Assembly (NCBI GenBank): GCA_050944355.1
Contig: JBMNQX010000021.1
Coordinates: 1 to 25,920 of the forward strand
DNA from: UBA4285 sp050944355
Lineage (GTDB): Bacteria > Bacillota > Clostridia > Lachnospirales > Lachnospiraceae
Direction: 5' to 3'
DNA: 25,920 nucleotides
The notes beneath the pieces are model-generated. The model searched no databases and was not told the DNA's origin. It saw only the letters and a list, made by a program, of their open reading frames with translations. Positions within the stretch are counted from its first letter, which is position 1; every line of letters begins with the position of its first letter. Shown here piece by piece: positions 7,223 through 15,405 of the stretch. Both the position numbers and the translations under genes were made by a program.

Positions 7223-9811
7223 TTATTGTTCTTTACTCTCTCTGTGGCGTCTCGAAACCATGAGTATGATAAGTGCCAGGCAGGCGATCATGACCACCGC
7301 GTACAGCACCGCCCGCAGTGAGTCGCCGGTATCCACCGAATCATCGCCTGCCACGGTTTCAACGTCTGATGCCGGAACTGCGCAGTTTGTGAATACCATT
7401 TCTGTGTTTTCAGAAGAGCCTTCTGCCCGGCAGACCGCCGAAGCTTCAAGTTTTCCGGTATCCGCGCTGCGCGCCACATTTACGGTTACCGTGTAGACCG
7501 TTTCGTCATAGGTGACGCCGTCTTTCTGAATTCCGGCAAGCGATGAATCCGCATCATCCGGAAGTACTTCCCGGACGGTATATGTATAAGTTCCTTCACT
7601 TGCAAAGGAAAGTCTGTCAAACATCACCAGACTGTCGCTGCCGTTCTTTGCGGTCTGAAGCGTCTGACCGGCTGCGTCTCTCAGTTCAAATGAGAACTGC
7701 CCGTCAGCGAGCGTCCCACCGGCCAGAATCTTTTTGGCCGCGATCTGCAACAGAGCTTCCTCCTTGTCCGCTGCCGGCTGTGTCGTGTCATCTTCTTCGT
7801 CGGCAGGTGTCTCTGTCACGTCCGGCTGTTCCGTATCATCTTCGCCGTCAGCAGGTTCCTCTGTCACGTCCGTCTGTTTCCCGGCCACATAGAACGTACC
7901 GGCAGCGCTTCCATCTATGTACTGAACCGTCAGCGTGTGCTGTCCGAGGGCAAGTGATTCCGCATACGCGGCCGTCGTCGTGACAACTGTTGAGTCCGAG
8001 GCCGCTGAGGAATCAAACTGAGTGATTTCGCTGCCGTCGATCAGAGCCCTGACAAATTTTCCGAACGGGCCATCCGCCGTCATGGAAATTCCGGTACTTG
8101 TCCCCTTTGTCCATGTCTGTCCGTCGCCCTTGATGATCTTATAGACAGGAGCCGGCGTCGTATTCTGCTTCCACTGTGCGTAGAGCGTGACAGAGCCGTC
8201 TGCCTGCGCGAGATCCGTCACCTCTGCACCATCAGTATAAGATGTGCCGCTTCCGTCGGCCGCTGTGTTCCAGCCGGTGAACGTGTAACCGCTTCTCGTG
8301 AACGCATTTGCCGTGAGCGCGGTGCTCTCACCAACGGTAATTTTCTGATCCGACATGTCGCCGCTGCCGCCGTTCGGTTCAAAATGAACCGTGTAGGTTC
8401 CCTGCGGCGTGTTCTTTTCCCACTGCGCGTAGAGCTGGACATAACCGTCTGCCTTTGCGAGATCCTTCACCACTTCCCCGTCGGCATAGGAAGTGCCGCT
8501 TCCGTCAGCCTTGGTGTTCCAGCCGGTGAACGTGAAACCGTCAGCTGTGAACGCATTTGCCGTGAGTGCGATGCTCTCGCCTACCGTGATTGTCTGGTCC
8601 GCCATCTCACCGCTGGCGCCGTTCGCTATAAAATGAACGGTGTATGTCTTCGGCGTCGCATCCTTTTTCACCTGCGCATACCAGGTGCCGGTAAGCGAAT
8701 GGGTCAGGCCATACTGGTAAAGTTCATCCCTTGTATATCGAACGTCCGCGTCTTCCGAGCCAAGTCCCCAGGTTCCGTCGCTTTCTTTTCCGGAGTACGT
8801 CAAAGTCGGAGTGCCGAATGGATCGTTATCATTCTGTGCATACTGATCAGGTGTCGGAATCCAGAAGTTGTCTGAAAATGTTATCTTAGAGATTGTATCT
8901 GAATAAAAGGTCGTGTAAGTATCTGTCACGCTGCTGAGATCCCAGCCGGCAGGCACCGTGATTTCCTTCAGGGAAGTGCAGTATCTGAACATCTGAAAGA
9001 TATATTTGCAGCTGCCCATTTCCCAGTTCTCAATGCCTGAAATGTCTGACAGCTGCGTGCAGCCGTAAAACAGAGACTGCATATCTGTCACATTCGATGT
9101 GTCCCATGTCCTTAGGAAGTCCAGATTCTTCACAGAGGTACCTAAGAAAGTGGAAGCCATATTGGTCAGCGAAGAGGTGTTCCAGCCGCTGATCGCAGAG
9201 AAATCAGACACCGAAGCTGTACCCCTGAAGGTCGATATCATATATCTGACCTTGGAAACATCCCAGTTGCTGAGTCCGGCAATACTGGTCAGGGATTTGC
9301 AGTTTATGAACGCTCCGGAGAGGTTGGTGAAATTTGAAGTGTCCCAATTTTCCAATCCGGTGACTGTCGTGAGACTTGAACAATTCGAGAATATGCCGGC
9401 TGTATCGCCGCCATGACCCGACTGCTGGAGCGATTCGGTTCCGCTCGTGTCAAAGCCGCTTAAATCCGCCGTGACCAAATTGTCACAGTCTTCAAACAGT
9501 CCGCCCAGGTATTCCGGGCACACGATGGTTCCGGATGTCTTCACGGATGTAATGTTATTCCGATAATTGTACCATGGTGTTTTTTCCTGGGAGCCTAATG
9601 TTACTCCGGTGCCGCTGTGGATCGTCAGAACGCCGTTCGCGTCGATGTCCCAGGCACAGGTGCCCCAGGTGCCGCTCGCCGGAACCGGATCGGTTCCCTC
9701 GCTGTATGTGTATGCGTATACGTGAGTAGTCCCGGCGGTAAGAGCAACCGCCACGAAAAACAGGGCAAGTAAAACGGAGAGTATCGCCTTAAGGTTTCGC
9801 GATTTGCGCAT
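7223..9811 (-). CDS. BspA-like surface protein, copy 4 (862 aa), mosaic of both classes
   Basis: A secreted, wall-anchored paralogue. The start is the ATG at 9811 with AAGGGGG upstream, rather than an in-frame GTG eight codons earlier. The order is: class B signal peptide (1-33, ends VYA); BspA leucine-rich repeats about 95-310; two B-repeats at about 389-464 and 472-547; Ig-like domain about 556-642; an extended acidic linker; a Spy0128/FctA-like domain about 685-810, with AAKK, TVREV and VFTN holding the expected Lys, Glu and Asn; SVDTGDS; an anchor helix; and RRHRESKEQ. The leader and first B-repeat resemble copy 3, while most of the leucine-rich region, the second B-repeat and the pilin domain resemble copy 2. 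This mosaicism points to recombination between array members. It is the copy nearest the intact oxidoreductase gene. Confidence 0.9.
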   Translation of the reverse strand: MRKSRNLKAILSVLLALFFVAVALTAGTTHVYAYTYSEGTDPVPASGTWGTCAWDIDANGVLTIHSGTGVTLGSQEKTPWYNYRNNITSVKTSGTIVCPEYLGGLFEDCDNLVTADLSGFDTSGTESLQQSGHGGDTAGIFSNCSSLTTVTGLENWDTSNFTNLSGAFINCKSLTSIAGLSNWDVSKVRYMISTFRGTASVSDFSAISGWNTSSLTNMASTFLGTSVKNLDFLRTWDTSNVTDMQSLFYGCTQLSDISGIENWEMGSCKYIFQMFRYCTSLKEITVPAGWDLSSVTDTYTTFYSDTISKITFSDNFWIPTPDQYAQNDNDPFGTPTLTYSGKESDGTWGLGSEDADVRYTRDELYQYGLTHSLTGTWYAQVKKDATPKTYTVHFIANGASGEMADQTITVGESIALTANAFTADGFTFTGWNTKADGSGTSYADGEVVKDLAKADGYVQLYAQWEKNTPQGTYTVHFEPNGGSGDMSDQKITVGESTALTANAFTRSGYTFTGWNTAADGSGTSYTDGAEVTDLAQADGSVTLYAQWKQNTTPAPVYKIIKGDGQTWTKGTSTGISMTADGPFGKFVRALIDGSEITQFDSSAASDSTVVTTTAAYAESLALGQHTLTVQYIDGSAAGTFYVAGKQTDVTEEPADGEDDTEQPDVTETPADEEDDTTQPAADKEEALLQIAAKKILAGGTLADGQFSFELRDAAGQTLQTAKNGSDSLVMFDRLSFASEGTYTYTVREVLPDDADSSLAGIQKDGVTYDETVYTVTVNVARSADTGKLEASAVCRAEGSSENTEMVFTNCAVPASDVETVAGDDSVDTGDSLRAVLYAVVMIACLALIILMVSRRHRESKEQ
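8171..8647 (-). repeat. Two tandem InlB-type B-repeats within copy 4
   Basis: The first unit (HFIANGASGEMADQ, ADGFTFTGW) matches the first unit of copy 3. The second (HFEPNGGSGDMSDQ, RSGYTFTGW) matches the units of copy 2. Confidence 0.85.
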
Positions 9812-9845
9812 AGTAACCCCCTTACGATCTCCCACCCGTACACAA

Positions 9846-9872
9846 AATATATCATAGTCAAAAGAATAACAA
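9846..9872 (-). promoter_or_regulatory. Candidate extended -10 promoter of copy 4
   Basis: It has the same arrangement as upstream of copy 3: TGATATATT on the minus strand (TATATT at 9846-9851) and TTGTTA at 9867-9872. The flanking 60 or so bases are nearly identical between the two copies. Confidence 0.4.
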
Positions 9873-9906
9873 AAGAAAAATTTTTTCGTTACCGCTGCTA
9901 TATTAG

Positions 9907-9945
9907 AAAAAAAGTCAGCCGCAGTTTCCGCTGCGACTGGCTTTT
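9907..9945. terminator. Bidirectional-looking terminator after the FAD oxidoreductase
   Basis: AGTCAGCCGCAG pairs imperfectly with CTGCGACTGGCT around a short loop. On the minus strand the stem is followed by seven Ts, suiting the oxidoreductase transcript ending at 10019. On the plus strand five Ts follow. It resembles the terminators of the surface genes. Confidence 0.75.
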
Positions 9946-10018
9946 TCTGTTGCGAACCATATTAGCGCTCACTTTTTTCGGGTACGGCGCCTGCTTTTTT
10001 TCAGCTTCTGTCAGGCTT

Positions 10019-11851
10019 TCAGTCTTCCGGTTCCGGCAGTGTTTCTTCATATTTTGCAAGTTCTGCTTTCAGTTCCGGCAGTTTCTCTTTGCCGAGGGTC
10101 CGCGGCTTCATGTCATACTTTGCGCAGAGAGCGGCCGCTGCCCCGGCAACAGTTCCCTGGTGTCCGCAATTGCCCATCAGTTTGATCGTAGAACTTGCGA
10201 TATGCGTCGCGCTGATGTGCTTGCCGGCGCAGAGCAGGTTGTCGACATCCGCGGAATACAGGCAGCGGAAGGGAACCGTGTACGGCATGAAATCGCGCTC
10301 AATCCACTTCCAGTTTCCGAGCCGGAAGTCATATTTCGGATTGCCGGGATAATGAAGGCAGAACGCTCCGGCATTTTCCACGATCGCATCCGGAAAATCC
10401 GTGTGATTGCGGATGTCATTTTCCGTCAGGACGTAGTCGCCCAGATAGCTGCGGAACGCCCCCGTCGCCAGCACGTTGCCGAGATGAACCAGTTTGAGAT
10501 TCCGATATTTGTCGGGCGCTTTCTTTCGGACATTGACATAGGTCCCGATGATCGCGCAGAAGAGATGGTCGCGGATTTCTTCCCGGCACATATAGGGATC
10601 AAGCCACTGGCCGTATTCCCAGAAATGCGATTTCGTCAGATTCATGGCGTTGTCCCAGCCGCCGTCCGGCCGTTTGAAAGGCTGTATCTTCTTCGGGCCG
10701 ACGTAGGGGCCGGGCTGGTTCTCATAAGGGCCCTGCCCGCAGAGACAGCTCACGCGTCCGATCTGTCCGCCGAGGTCCGAATAATCCTTTGCCACTTTCA
10801 GAGCCCACGGCACTTCCGGAAAATCCACCGGCTCTTTCTGCATTTCCGTGCGGAACAAAACCGTGTCGCCGTGGTGCATGGAATCCGATTTCTTCGGCGC
10901 AAGGCCTTCGCCGTAATCCGACTGGCTTTCCTGTCCTTCCATCGTCGCCGCGCCGCTCAAGACGCCGAGGATCGCCTGACCGCTGCAGTCGATGAAGACC
11001 TTGCCGCGGAAACGCTGCTCTCTGCCCGTCTTTACATTGACGGCATCGACCGATTCGATTTTTTTATCTCTGCCGTGCGTCCGGTAAACGTGCTCGCTGA
11101 AAAACACATCGCAGTTGTCAAGGTCCTTCAGAATCCGATTGGCGGCGATGTCGCCGTCTTCCAGTCTTTCCGAGAGGATGTCGACCAGGCCGCCGGTCCT
11201 GCCCTCAGGCGTCAGGCCTACTTCCGCGCTGGCGTTTCCGCCCAGGTATTCCATTTCATGGAGCAGAGCCACATGAGATCCGGACTTCGCCGCCGTGTAG
11301 GCCGCACAGCATCCGGCAATGCCGCCACCGACGACGACAACATCATACTCATCGGTCTGTTCCGGTTCTTCCGGGAGTCCGAGAAGTCTCTTCCGCCAGT
11401 TTCTTCCCGCGATGTCCGGCTTGTCAATCGGCACGATGGTCGTGTTCGTGATATAGATGGCGTCGCAGCGCCCCGCAAATCCCGTCAGATCGTGCAGCGA
11501 GAGTTTCACGCTGCCCTGCGGAATCTGCACATGTTCGGCCAGCTCCCAGCTCCATCCTTTTCCGCTCGCCCCGAAAATCTTGTCGATCGCTTTCCCGTTG
11601 ATCAGCACCTGAAACGTCCCGGGATGCGCATCTGGCACCCAGTCCTTTGTCCTGACCCAGACGCGGTATTCCCCCGCTTCGGGGATGGTGACGAAAGTCG
11701 AGGCGTCTGCGACCGGCACGCCGATTCCATTTGCCATTAAGTACGCCGATCCCATCTCATCCAGGAACTGTGATTCCAGCGTCCATCCGCCGTAATCCTG
11801 AAATTGTTCTGCTTCTGTCAGCAGTTCAAATCTCTTTTTCTCTGACTGCAT
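10019..11851 (-). CDS. FAD-dependent oxidoreductase with N-terminal beta-sandwich domain (610 aa)
   Basis: A probable flavoprotein of the FAD_oxidored type. Residues about 5-138 look like a carbohydrate-binding/golvesin-like beta-sandwich (EAGEYRVWVRTKDW, FQVLINGK). The Rossmann FAD site follows at 169-185 (VVVVGGGIAGCCAA), with LGGNASAE at 203-209. The C-terminal FAD-binding segment at about 538-578 contains LLCAGKHISATH and GNCGHQGTVAG. There is no signal peptide, so a cytoplasmic enzyme is inferred. The substrate cannot be read from the sequence; the beta-sandwich suggests a sugar or polymer. GAGAGG lies upstream of the ATG. The gene stands directly before the surface-protein array, and decayed 3' fragments of the same gene occur at 1402-1475 and 4454-4528. 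Confidence 0.88.
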   Translation of the reverse strand: MQSEKKRFELLTEAEQFQDYGGWTLESQFLDEMGSAYLMANGIGVPVADASTFVTIPEAGEYRVWVRTKDWVPDAHPGTFQVLINGKAIDKIFGASGKGWSWELAEHVQIPQGSVKLSLHDLTGFAGRCDAIYITNTTIVPIDKPDIAGRNWRKRLLGLPEEPEQTDEYDVVVVGGGIAGCCAAYTAAKSGSHVALLHEMEYLGGNASAEVGLTPEGRTGGLVDILSERLEDGDIAANRILKDLDNCDVFFSEHVYRTHGRDKKIESVDAVNVKTGREQRFRGKVFIDCSGQAILGVLSGAATMEGQESQSDYGEGLAPKKSDSMHHGDTVLFRTEMQKEPVDFPEVPWALKVAKDYSDLGGQIGRVSCLCGQGPYENQPGPYVGPKKIQPFKRPDGGWDNAMNLTKSHFWEYGQWLDPYMCREEIRDHLFCAIIGTYVNVRKKAPDKYRNLKLVHLGNVLATGAFRSYLGDYVLTENDIRNHTDFPDAIVENAGAFCLHYPGNPKYDFRLGNWKWIERDFMPYTVPFRCLYSADVDNLLCAGKHISATHIASSTIKLMGNCGHQGTVAGAAAALCAKYDMKPRTLGKEKLPELKAELAKYEETLPEPED

Positions 11852-11914
11852 GATCGTACCTCTCTTGTATAACGCTCCTGTCTTTCCGACTGCCGCATCA
11901 AACGCTGCGCGATT

Positions 11915-12607
11915 TTAAAACGGATCGATATCAAAATATTTCCGGAAGACTTTTTTCAGTTCCGGCCAGTACGGCGGATATTCGTTGCTCCCGTAATACT
12001 TGCACTCTCTTCCGCCGGTCAGTTTAATCCTCAACTCCCACTGCGTGCCGTCCAGTGTGCATGGATCTACATATTTTTTCTTCCATTCATGCAGATACAT
12101 CTTCGTATAAAGCGTGTTCAAAAGATGCCTCCACCCGGCATACGAAATCTGTCGTCCTGTCGTTCCGGCATCGGCCCCGAAGAGACCTTTCGTCTCGACA
12201 AGCGCGCCGCCGTCGTTCCGTGTGATCTTCACCTCTGAATGCCCGTTAAAAAATCCACCGACAGAAAAATACACAGATTCTGCAATATCTCTGTAGTCCT
12301 CACCTGTGCCGCTGTTCCGTGAAATCAGAACAGGCGCCGTTCCGAAATCTCTATGACAAATGTTGCAGTATCGCGCCGGTTTGAGATTGACCGTTTCCCC
12401 TTTCACCTGTACGGGGAAATCGCAGCATCCGCCGAGTTTCCATACGCCGGCATCCAGCTTCGTTTTCATCTCTTCATCGTATGCCGGATAACCATAAATA
12501 TATTTTGCCGTATTCCGGCTGCCGCAATATGGGCATTTGACTCTGCTTCTGTTTTTTTCAGCTGTCCCTTTGCGATCCAACGAAATATCTTCCGCCCCTT
12601 CTACCAT
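11915..12607 (-). CDS. Zinc-ribbon protein of unknown function (230 aa)
   Basis: The function is not recognised. The N-terminal third carries CPYC (residues 25-28), CC (61-62) and CNIC (81-84), which look like a zinc ribbon split by an insert. A mixed alpha/beta region follows, with a conserved-looking C-terminal motif (YGSNEYPPYWPELKKVF, 205-221). There is no signal peptide or membrane segment. Proteins with this type of tail are widespread as hypothetical proteins in Bacillota. The ATG lies one codon past the stop of the upstream exonuclease gene and has no strong ribosome-binding site, so translational coupling to that gene is likely. Confidence 0.75.
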   Translation of the reverse strand: MVEGAEDISLDRKGTAEKNRSRVKCPYCGSRNTAKYIYGYPAYDEEMKTKLDAGVWKLGGCCDFPVQVKGETVNLKPARYCNICHRDFGTAPVLISRNSGTGEDYRDIAESVYFSVGGFFNGHSEVKITRNDGGALVETKGLFGADAGTTGRQISYAGWRHLLNTLYTKMYLHEWKKKYVDPCTLDGTQWELRIKLTGGRECKYYGSNEYPPYWPELKKVFRKYFDIDPF

Positions 12608-12610
12608 TAA

Positions 12611-14026
12611 TTATTCTTTGAATATTTCTTTCTCACCTATTATTTTTATCGAAGAGCCCTGATTCTGAAGTTCCAGTGCTTTCTTTATTTTTCCGCCGTA
12701 ATTTCCATACGCCCAGTTCGTACTGCCTTCTCCGCCGACAATTAATATGTCGGTTTTTTTCGTCACACTTTTTGCAACAACAGCGCCCATATCGGAAAGT
12801 TTCTGCTCAACTTCAGCTCTGGTTCCGGAAGTGCAGGTGCCTGTAACACAGCAGACCTTGCCTTTCAAATTTTGTAAATCCGCGTGATCATCTTCCGCTT
12901 CAGCAAAGGCCACCGGATCCATGAATTTCCGAAACGTGTTGATAACCGATACACTTTCATCATCAGAGACAACGCCATCCTCAATAACAGCCTGGACCGA
13001 TTGATATATTTTATTAAACGGATAGTTATTCTTCATGAATTCGTAGCTGTCCATCCATCTTTCCAAATTCTCCAGCTCTTTTTCAGAAACTTTATTATCC
13101 GCAAGAATGCCTCTGATAATACCTTTCAGTACATGCATAGCTATTGTTTCATCTGAAAAATGGTATTCACCAGTTCTCCTCAACAGCCCTAACAGCCGCT
13201 GATATTCTTCATAATCAATCACGCCATCCAATAACACTGAATTCAGCAATGCATAGATCTCAGAAAAGCCACTGTAATTTTTATATGTCCGATTGTCAGT
13301 CATCCAGGTTTGGATTGCATCAAGTTCCTCTTTGTCAATACTCCCATCAATGCTCAGTCCTAAAAGAATTCCCTGAAGCTCATCAACTGCCTTTGTCAAA
13401 AAGCCCTTGTCTGCAATTACACGTTCGGCTCCAAACCATTTAGTAGAAATATCATTATTCTGCCAGGCAGAATCCTGAGCTATGCGCCAGAAAATCTGCT
13501 CGCTGGAATCTGCGTCATCGAGCGCATTATGATGCTGTCCGAGATTTATTCCCAGATATTCACAAAGCGGTTTCAGGCCATAGTGATTCAGAGAATATAC
13601 CGTTTTTGCCTTTGTTAATGTATCGGCATAATTGACGGGCCCAAAATCTTCAGCAAGTCCATAAGCGGTAAGTGTTTTGTCCAGAACCGACAAGTCAAAT
13701 GAAATGTTATGCCCCACGCACAGCGAAGTTAAAAAATATGGACGGAGAAACCCCCAGACTTCCGGGAACTTTGGCGCGTCTTCTACCATCACCGAATTAA
13801 TCCCCGTCAGACTTATATTGAACTCATCGAACCCACACTCCGGATTGATCAAGTAATTCTGCCGAAGAATTTCTTCGCCATTTTTCACGGCAATGACGCC
13901 TATCGAAGAAATTCTGTCATTTCTGCGATTGGGAGTTTCAACATCAAAAAACAACAGGCTGCCATTCACAATACTGTCATTTTCATTTCTCATTTCAGAA
14001 CTGTTTCTTACCACCTTACGTCTCAA
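12611..14026 (-). CDS. DEDDh exonuclease with TerB-like/EF-hand-like repeats and C-terminal BRCT domain (471 aa)
   Basis: The N-terminus is a DnaQ-like 3'-5' exonuclease: FDVETPN (Asp28, Glu30), GHNISFD (Asp111) and HHNALDDA (His166, Asp171) supply the DEDDh residues. Residues about 215-365 hold four related helical units with acidic loops (LSIDGSIDKEEL, VLLDGVIDYEEY, ILADNKVSEKEL, VIEDGVVSDDES), resembling TerB or EF-hand pairs. Residues about 386-471 form a BRCT domain (LKGKVCCVTGTC, TDILIVGG) like that of NAD-dependent DNA ligases. A role in DNA repair or processing is inferred; the partner is unknown. TTG is chosen as the start because GGGGGAA lies six bases upstream; the in-frame ATG 11 codons later has no such site. 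It is probably co-transcribed with the zinc-ribbon gene downstream. Confidence 0.85.
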   Translation of the reverse strand: MRRKVVRNSSEMRNENDSIVNGSLLFFDVETPNRRNDRISSIGVIAVKNGEEILRQNYLINPECGFDEFNISLTGINSVMVEDAPKFPEVWGFLRPYFLTSLCVGHNISFDLSVLDKTLTAYGLAEDFGPVNYADTLTKAKTVYSLNHYGLKPLCEYLGINLGQHHNALDDADSSEQIFWRIAQDSAWQNNDISTKWFGAERVIADKGFLTKAVDELQGILLGLSIDGSIDKEELDAIQTWMTDNRTYKNYSGFSEIYALLNSVLLDGVIDYEEYQRLLGLLRRTGEYHFSDETIAMHVLKGIIRGILADNKVSEKELENLERWMDSYEFMKNNYPFNKIYQSVQAVIEDGVVSDDESVSVINTFRKFMDPVAFAEAEDDHADLQNLKGKVCCVTGTCTSGTRAEVEQKLSDMGAVVAKSVTKKTDILIVGGEGSTNWAYGNYGGKIKKALELQNQGSSIKIIGEKEIFKE

Positions 14027-14222
14027 TGTCTTCCCCCTGACAAATGCTCATCCCTGCTCTATCTGTTTCTTTCCGGCGCTGATTATCGTTCCGTATAATT
14101 TTCCCGCCATTCTGCCGGCCGATCCTGTTAGTTTTGAACCGAGCTTCCCGGTAACTTCAATCTCAATCGTCCAGATCCCCTCTGATCTCGCCTGTCACCT
14201 CTACGCTGACTGCCGCCATCCG

Positions 14223-14702
14223 CTATTTCCTTTCCGCATCAGACAGGCGCGCTTCCCAGTCGACCACGCCTTTCTGCCACGCGCCGTCTTCCAGAAGATC
14301 CGACACCTTCAGCGTATCCAGCTTTTCATAAAAAGCATCGAGCCCTGTTTCAAGCGTCTTCAGGATCTTGTCCGTGCTCTCTTTGACGTGCGCACGGTTT
14401 GGGAAAAGTTTCTGCGCGTAATCGGACTGCGTAAAAATATCTTCGCCCTCGTCGAGAGCGACAAAAATATCCTTCAGGCTGATCTCATCCGCGCGGCCTA
14501 CAAGCGTATATCCTCCGCGTTTGCTGGCGCTGGAATTGACCAGCCCGTTGCGCGAGAGCTTCATCAGAATTTTCTTGAGATACGAATCCGAAACGTCAAG
14601 CAGCTGACTCATCGTGCTGCTCTTGACGGGTCTGTGATCCTTTTCGAGCGCGAGAATGATGATGACGTAAATTCCCTGCTCAAATCTGCTGCTTATCTTC
14701 AT
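14223..14702 (-). CDS. Rrf2-family transcriptional regulator (159 aa), without cysteines
   Basis: Residues 1-70 form a winged helix typical of Rrf2 proteins: a recognition region near 30-52 (MSQLLDVSDSYLKKIL), then KRGGYTL as the wing. ISLKDIFVALDEGEDIF follows, as in the family. Many Rrf2 members bind an iron-sulfur cluster or sense thiols through three cysteines; this one has no cysteine at all, so it should sense something else, as the YwnA-like branch may. Its ATG overlaps the TGA of the upstream oxidoreductase gene (ATGA), so the two are translationally coupled. The operator candidate lies in the promoter upstream of that gene. Confidence 0.88.
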   Translation of the reverse strand: MKISSRFEQGIYVIIILALEKDHRPVKSSTMSQLLDVSDSYLKKILMKLSRNGLVNSSASKRGGYTLVGRADEISLKDIFVALDEGEDIFTQSDYAQKLFPNRAHVKESTDKILKTLETGLDAFYEKLDTLKVSDLLEDGAWQKGVVDWEARLSDAERK

Positions 14703-15271
14703 TCTTTCACCATCTTTTCCACCAGTTCGTCAGCGACATCGTTGACGTCGACAGGCTTCATGTTTTTGGAAAATATTCCAAAGAACTTCAGAAGTGGAAC
14801 CATCTTTGTCATGGAGTCCTTTCTGCCGTTTCCATAGACAAGAGTTGGATTGACATATTCCGTGCGGATGCCGCTCGCCTTCAGCTTGTCGATGATCCGC
14901 TTTTTCCCCGTGACAAATGTCTTCGGCCCAAGAACGCCGCCGATCATCCCCATCGCCTTCACGTTTTTCTCTTTGGCGATCTGAAGCATGACGTCGGCCG
15001 GCTTGTCGTTGACCTTCTTGAATTCTTCCGGATCTTTTTCCGGGCGGCCGACAAAGTCGACGATATAATCCACCTGCTCAGGCAGAACTTTTCTGACGGA
15101 ATCTACATCCGCGCAGTCCGCCTTGACGTTGGTTACTCTCGCGTCTGTCAACGCATTCTTACCCGAACGGGAAACCACGACAAATTTCGCCTCCGGGTCC
15201 TTCACGAGCCACTTCATTGTCACATTTCTTCCCAGATATCCGTTACCGCCCAGCATAACAACAGTACTCAT
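14699..15271 (-). CDS. NAD(P)-binding oxidoreductase, atypical SDR/NmrA-like (190 aa)
   Basis: A Rossmann-fold enzyme or sensor: GGNGYLG at 8-14 is the dinucleotide-binding loop, VVVSRSG at 31-37 follows the second strand, and YVNPTLVYGNGR lies near 139-150. It has the short length of NAD(P)H-binding proteins often paired with Rrf2 regulators (as in the Bacillus ywnA-ywnB pair). The substrate is unknown; a redox or electrophile response is inferred. The start ATG at 15271 has AAAGGCGG seven bases upstream. An open extension of 29 codons lies before it but overlaps the promoter. The gene overlaps the Rrf2 gene by four bases. Confidence 0.85.
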   Translation of the reverse strand: MSTVVMLGGNGYLGRNVTMKWLVKDPEAKFVVVSRSGKNALTDARVTNVKADCADVDSVRKVLPEQVDYIVDFVGRPEKDPEEFKKVNDKPADVMLQIAKEKNVKAMGMIGGVLGPKTFVTGKKRIIDKLKASGIRTEYVNPTLVYGNGRKDSMTKMVPLLKFFGIFSKNMKPVDVNDVADELVEKMVKE

Positions 15272-15314
15272 AGCCAACCGCCTTTCATTCCTAAGATTTA
15301 TTTTATCCATGGTT

Positions 15315-15343
15315 ATAATATATCCTAGGATATTATTTGTCAA
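15315..15343 (-). promoter_or_regulatory. Promoter of the oxidoreductase-Rrf2 pair with operator-like palindrome
   Basis: On the minus strand TTGACA (15338-15343) and TATTAT (15315-15320) are separated by exactly 17 bases. The spacer holds the perfect 14-base palindrome ATATCCTAGGATAT (15320-15333), well placed for repression by the downstream Rrf2 protein. Regulation is inferred. Confidence 0.75.
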
Positions 15344-15405
15344 GATATGTTGGAACAAATTAGAAGTACTGTTTCTCTTCGTTTCAGCGCTTCGATCAAC
15401 TGAAT

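Noticed and set aside
9950..11740. A 596-codon open frame on the plus strand, antisense to the oxidoreductase
   Set aside because: It mirrors the real gene almost end to end, has no recognisable domain, is rich in Arg/Phe/His as expected of a shadow frame, and lacks a ribosome-binding site. The minus-strand protein has clear FAD motifs.
15272..15358. A 29-codon N-terminal extension of the NAD(P)-binding protein
   Set aside because: It would start within the -35 region of the promoter, and a good ribosome-binding site supports the ATG at 15271 directly before the dinucleotide-binding motif.
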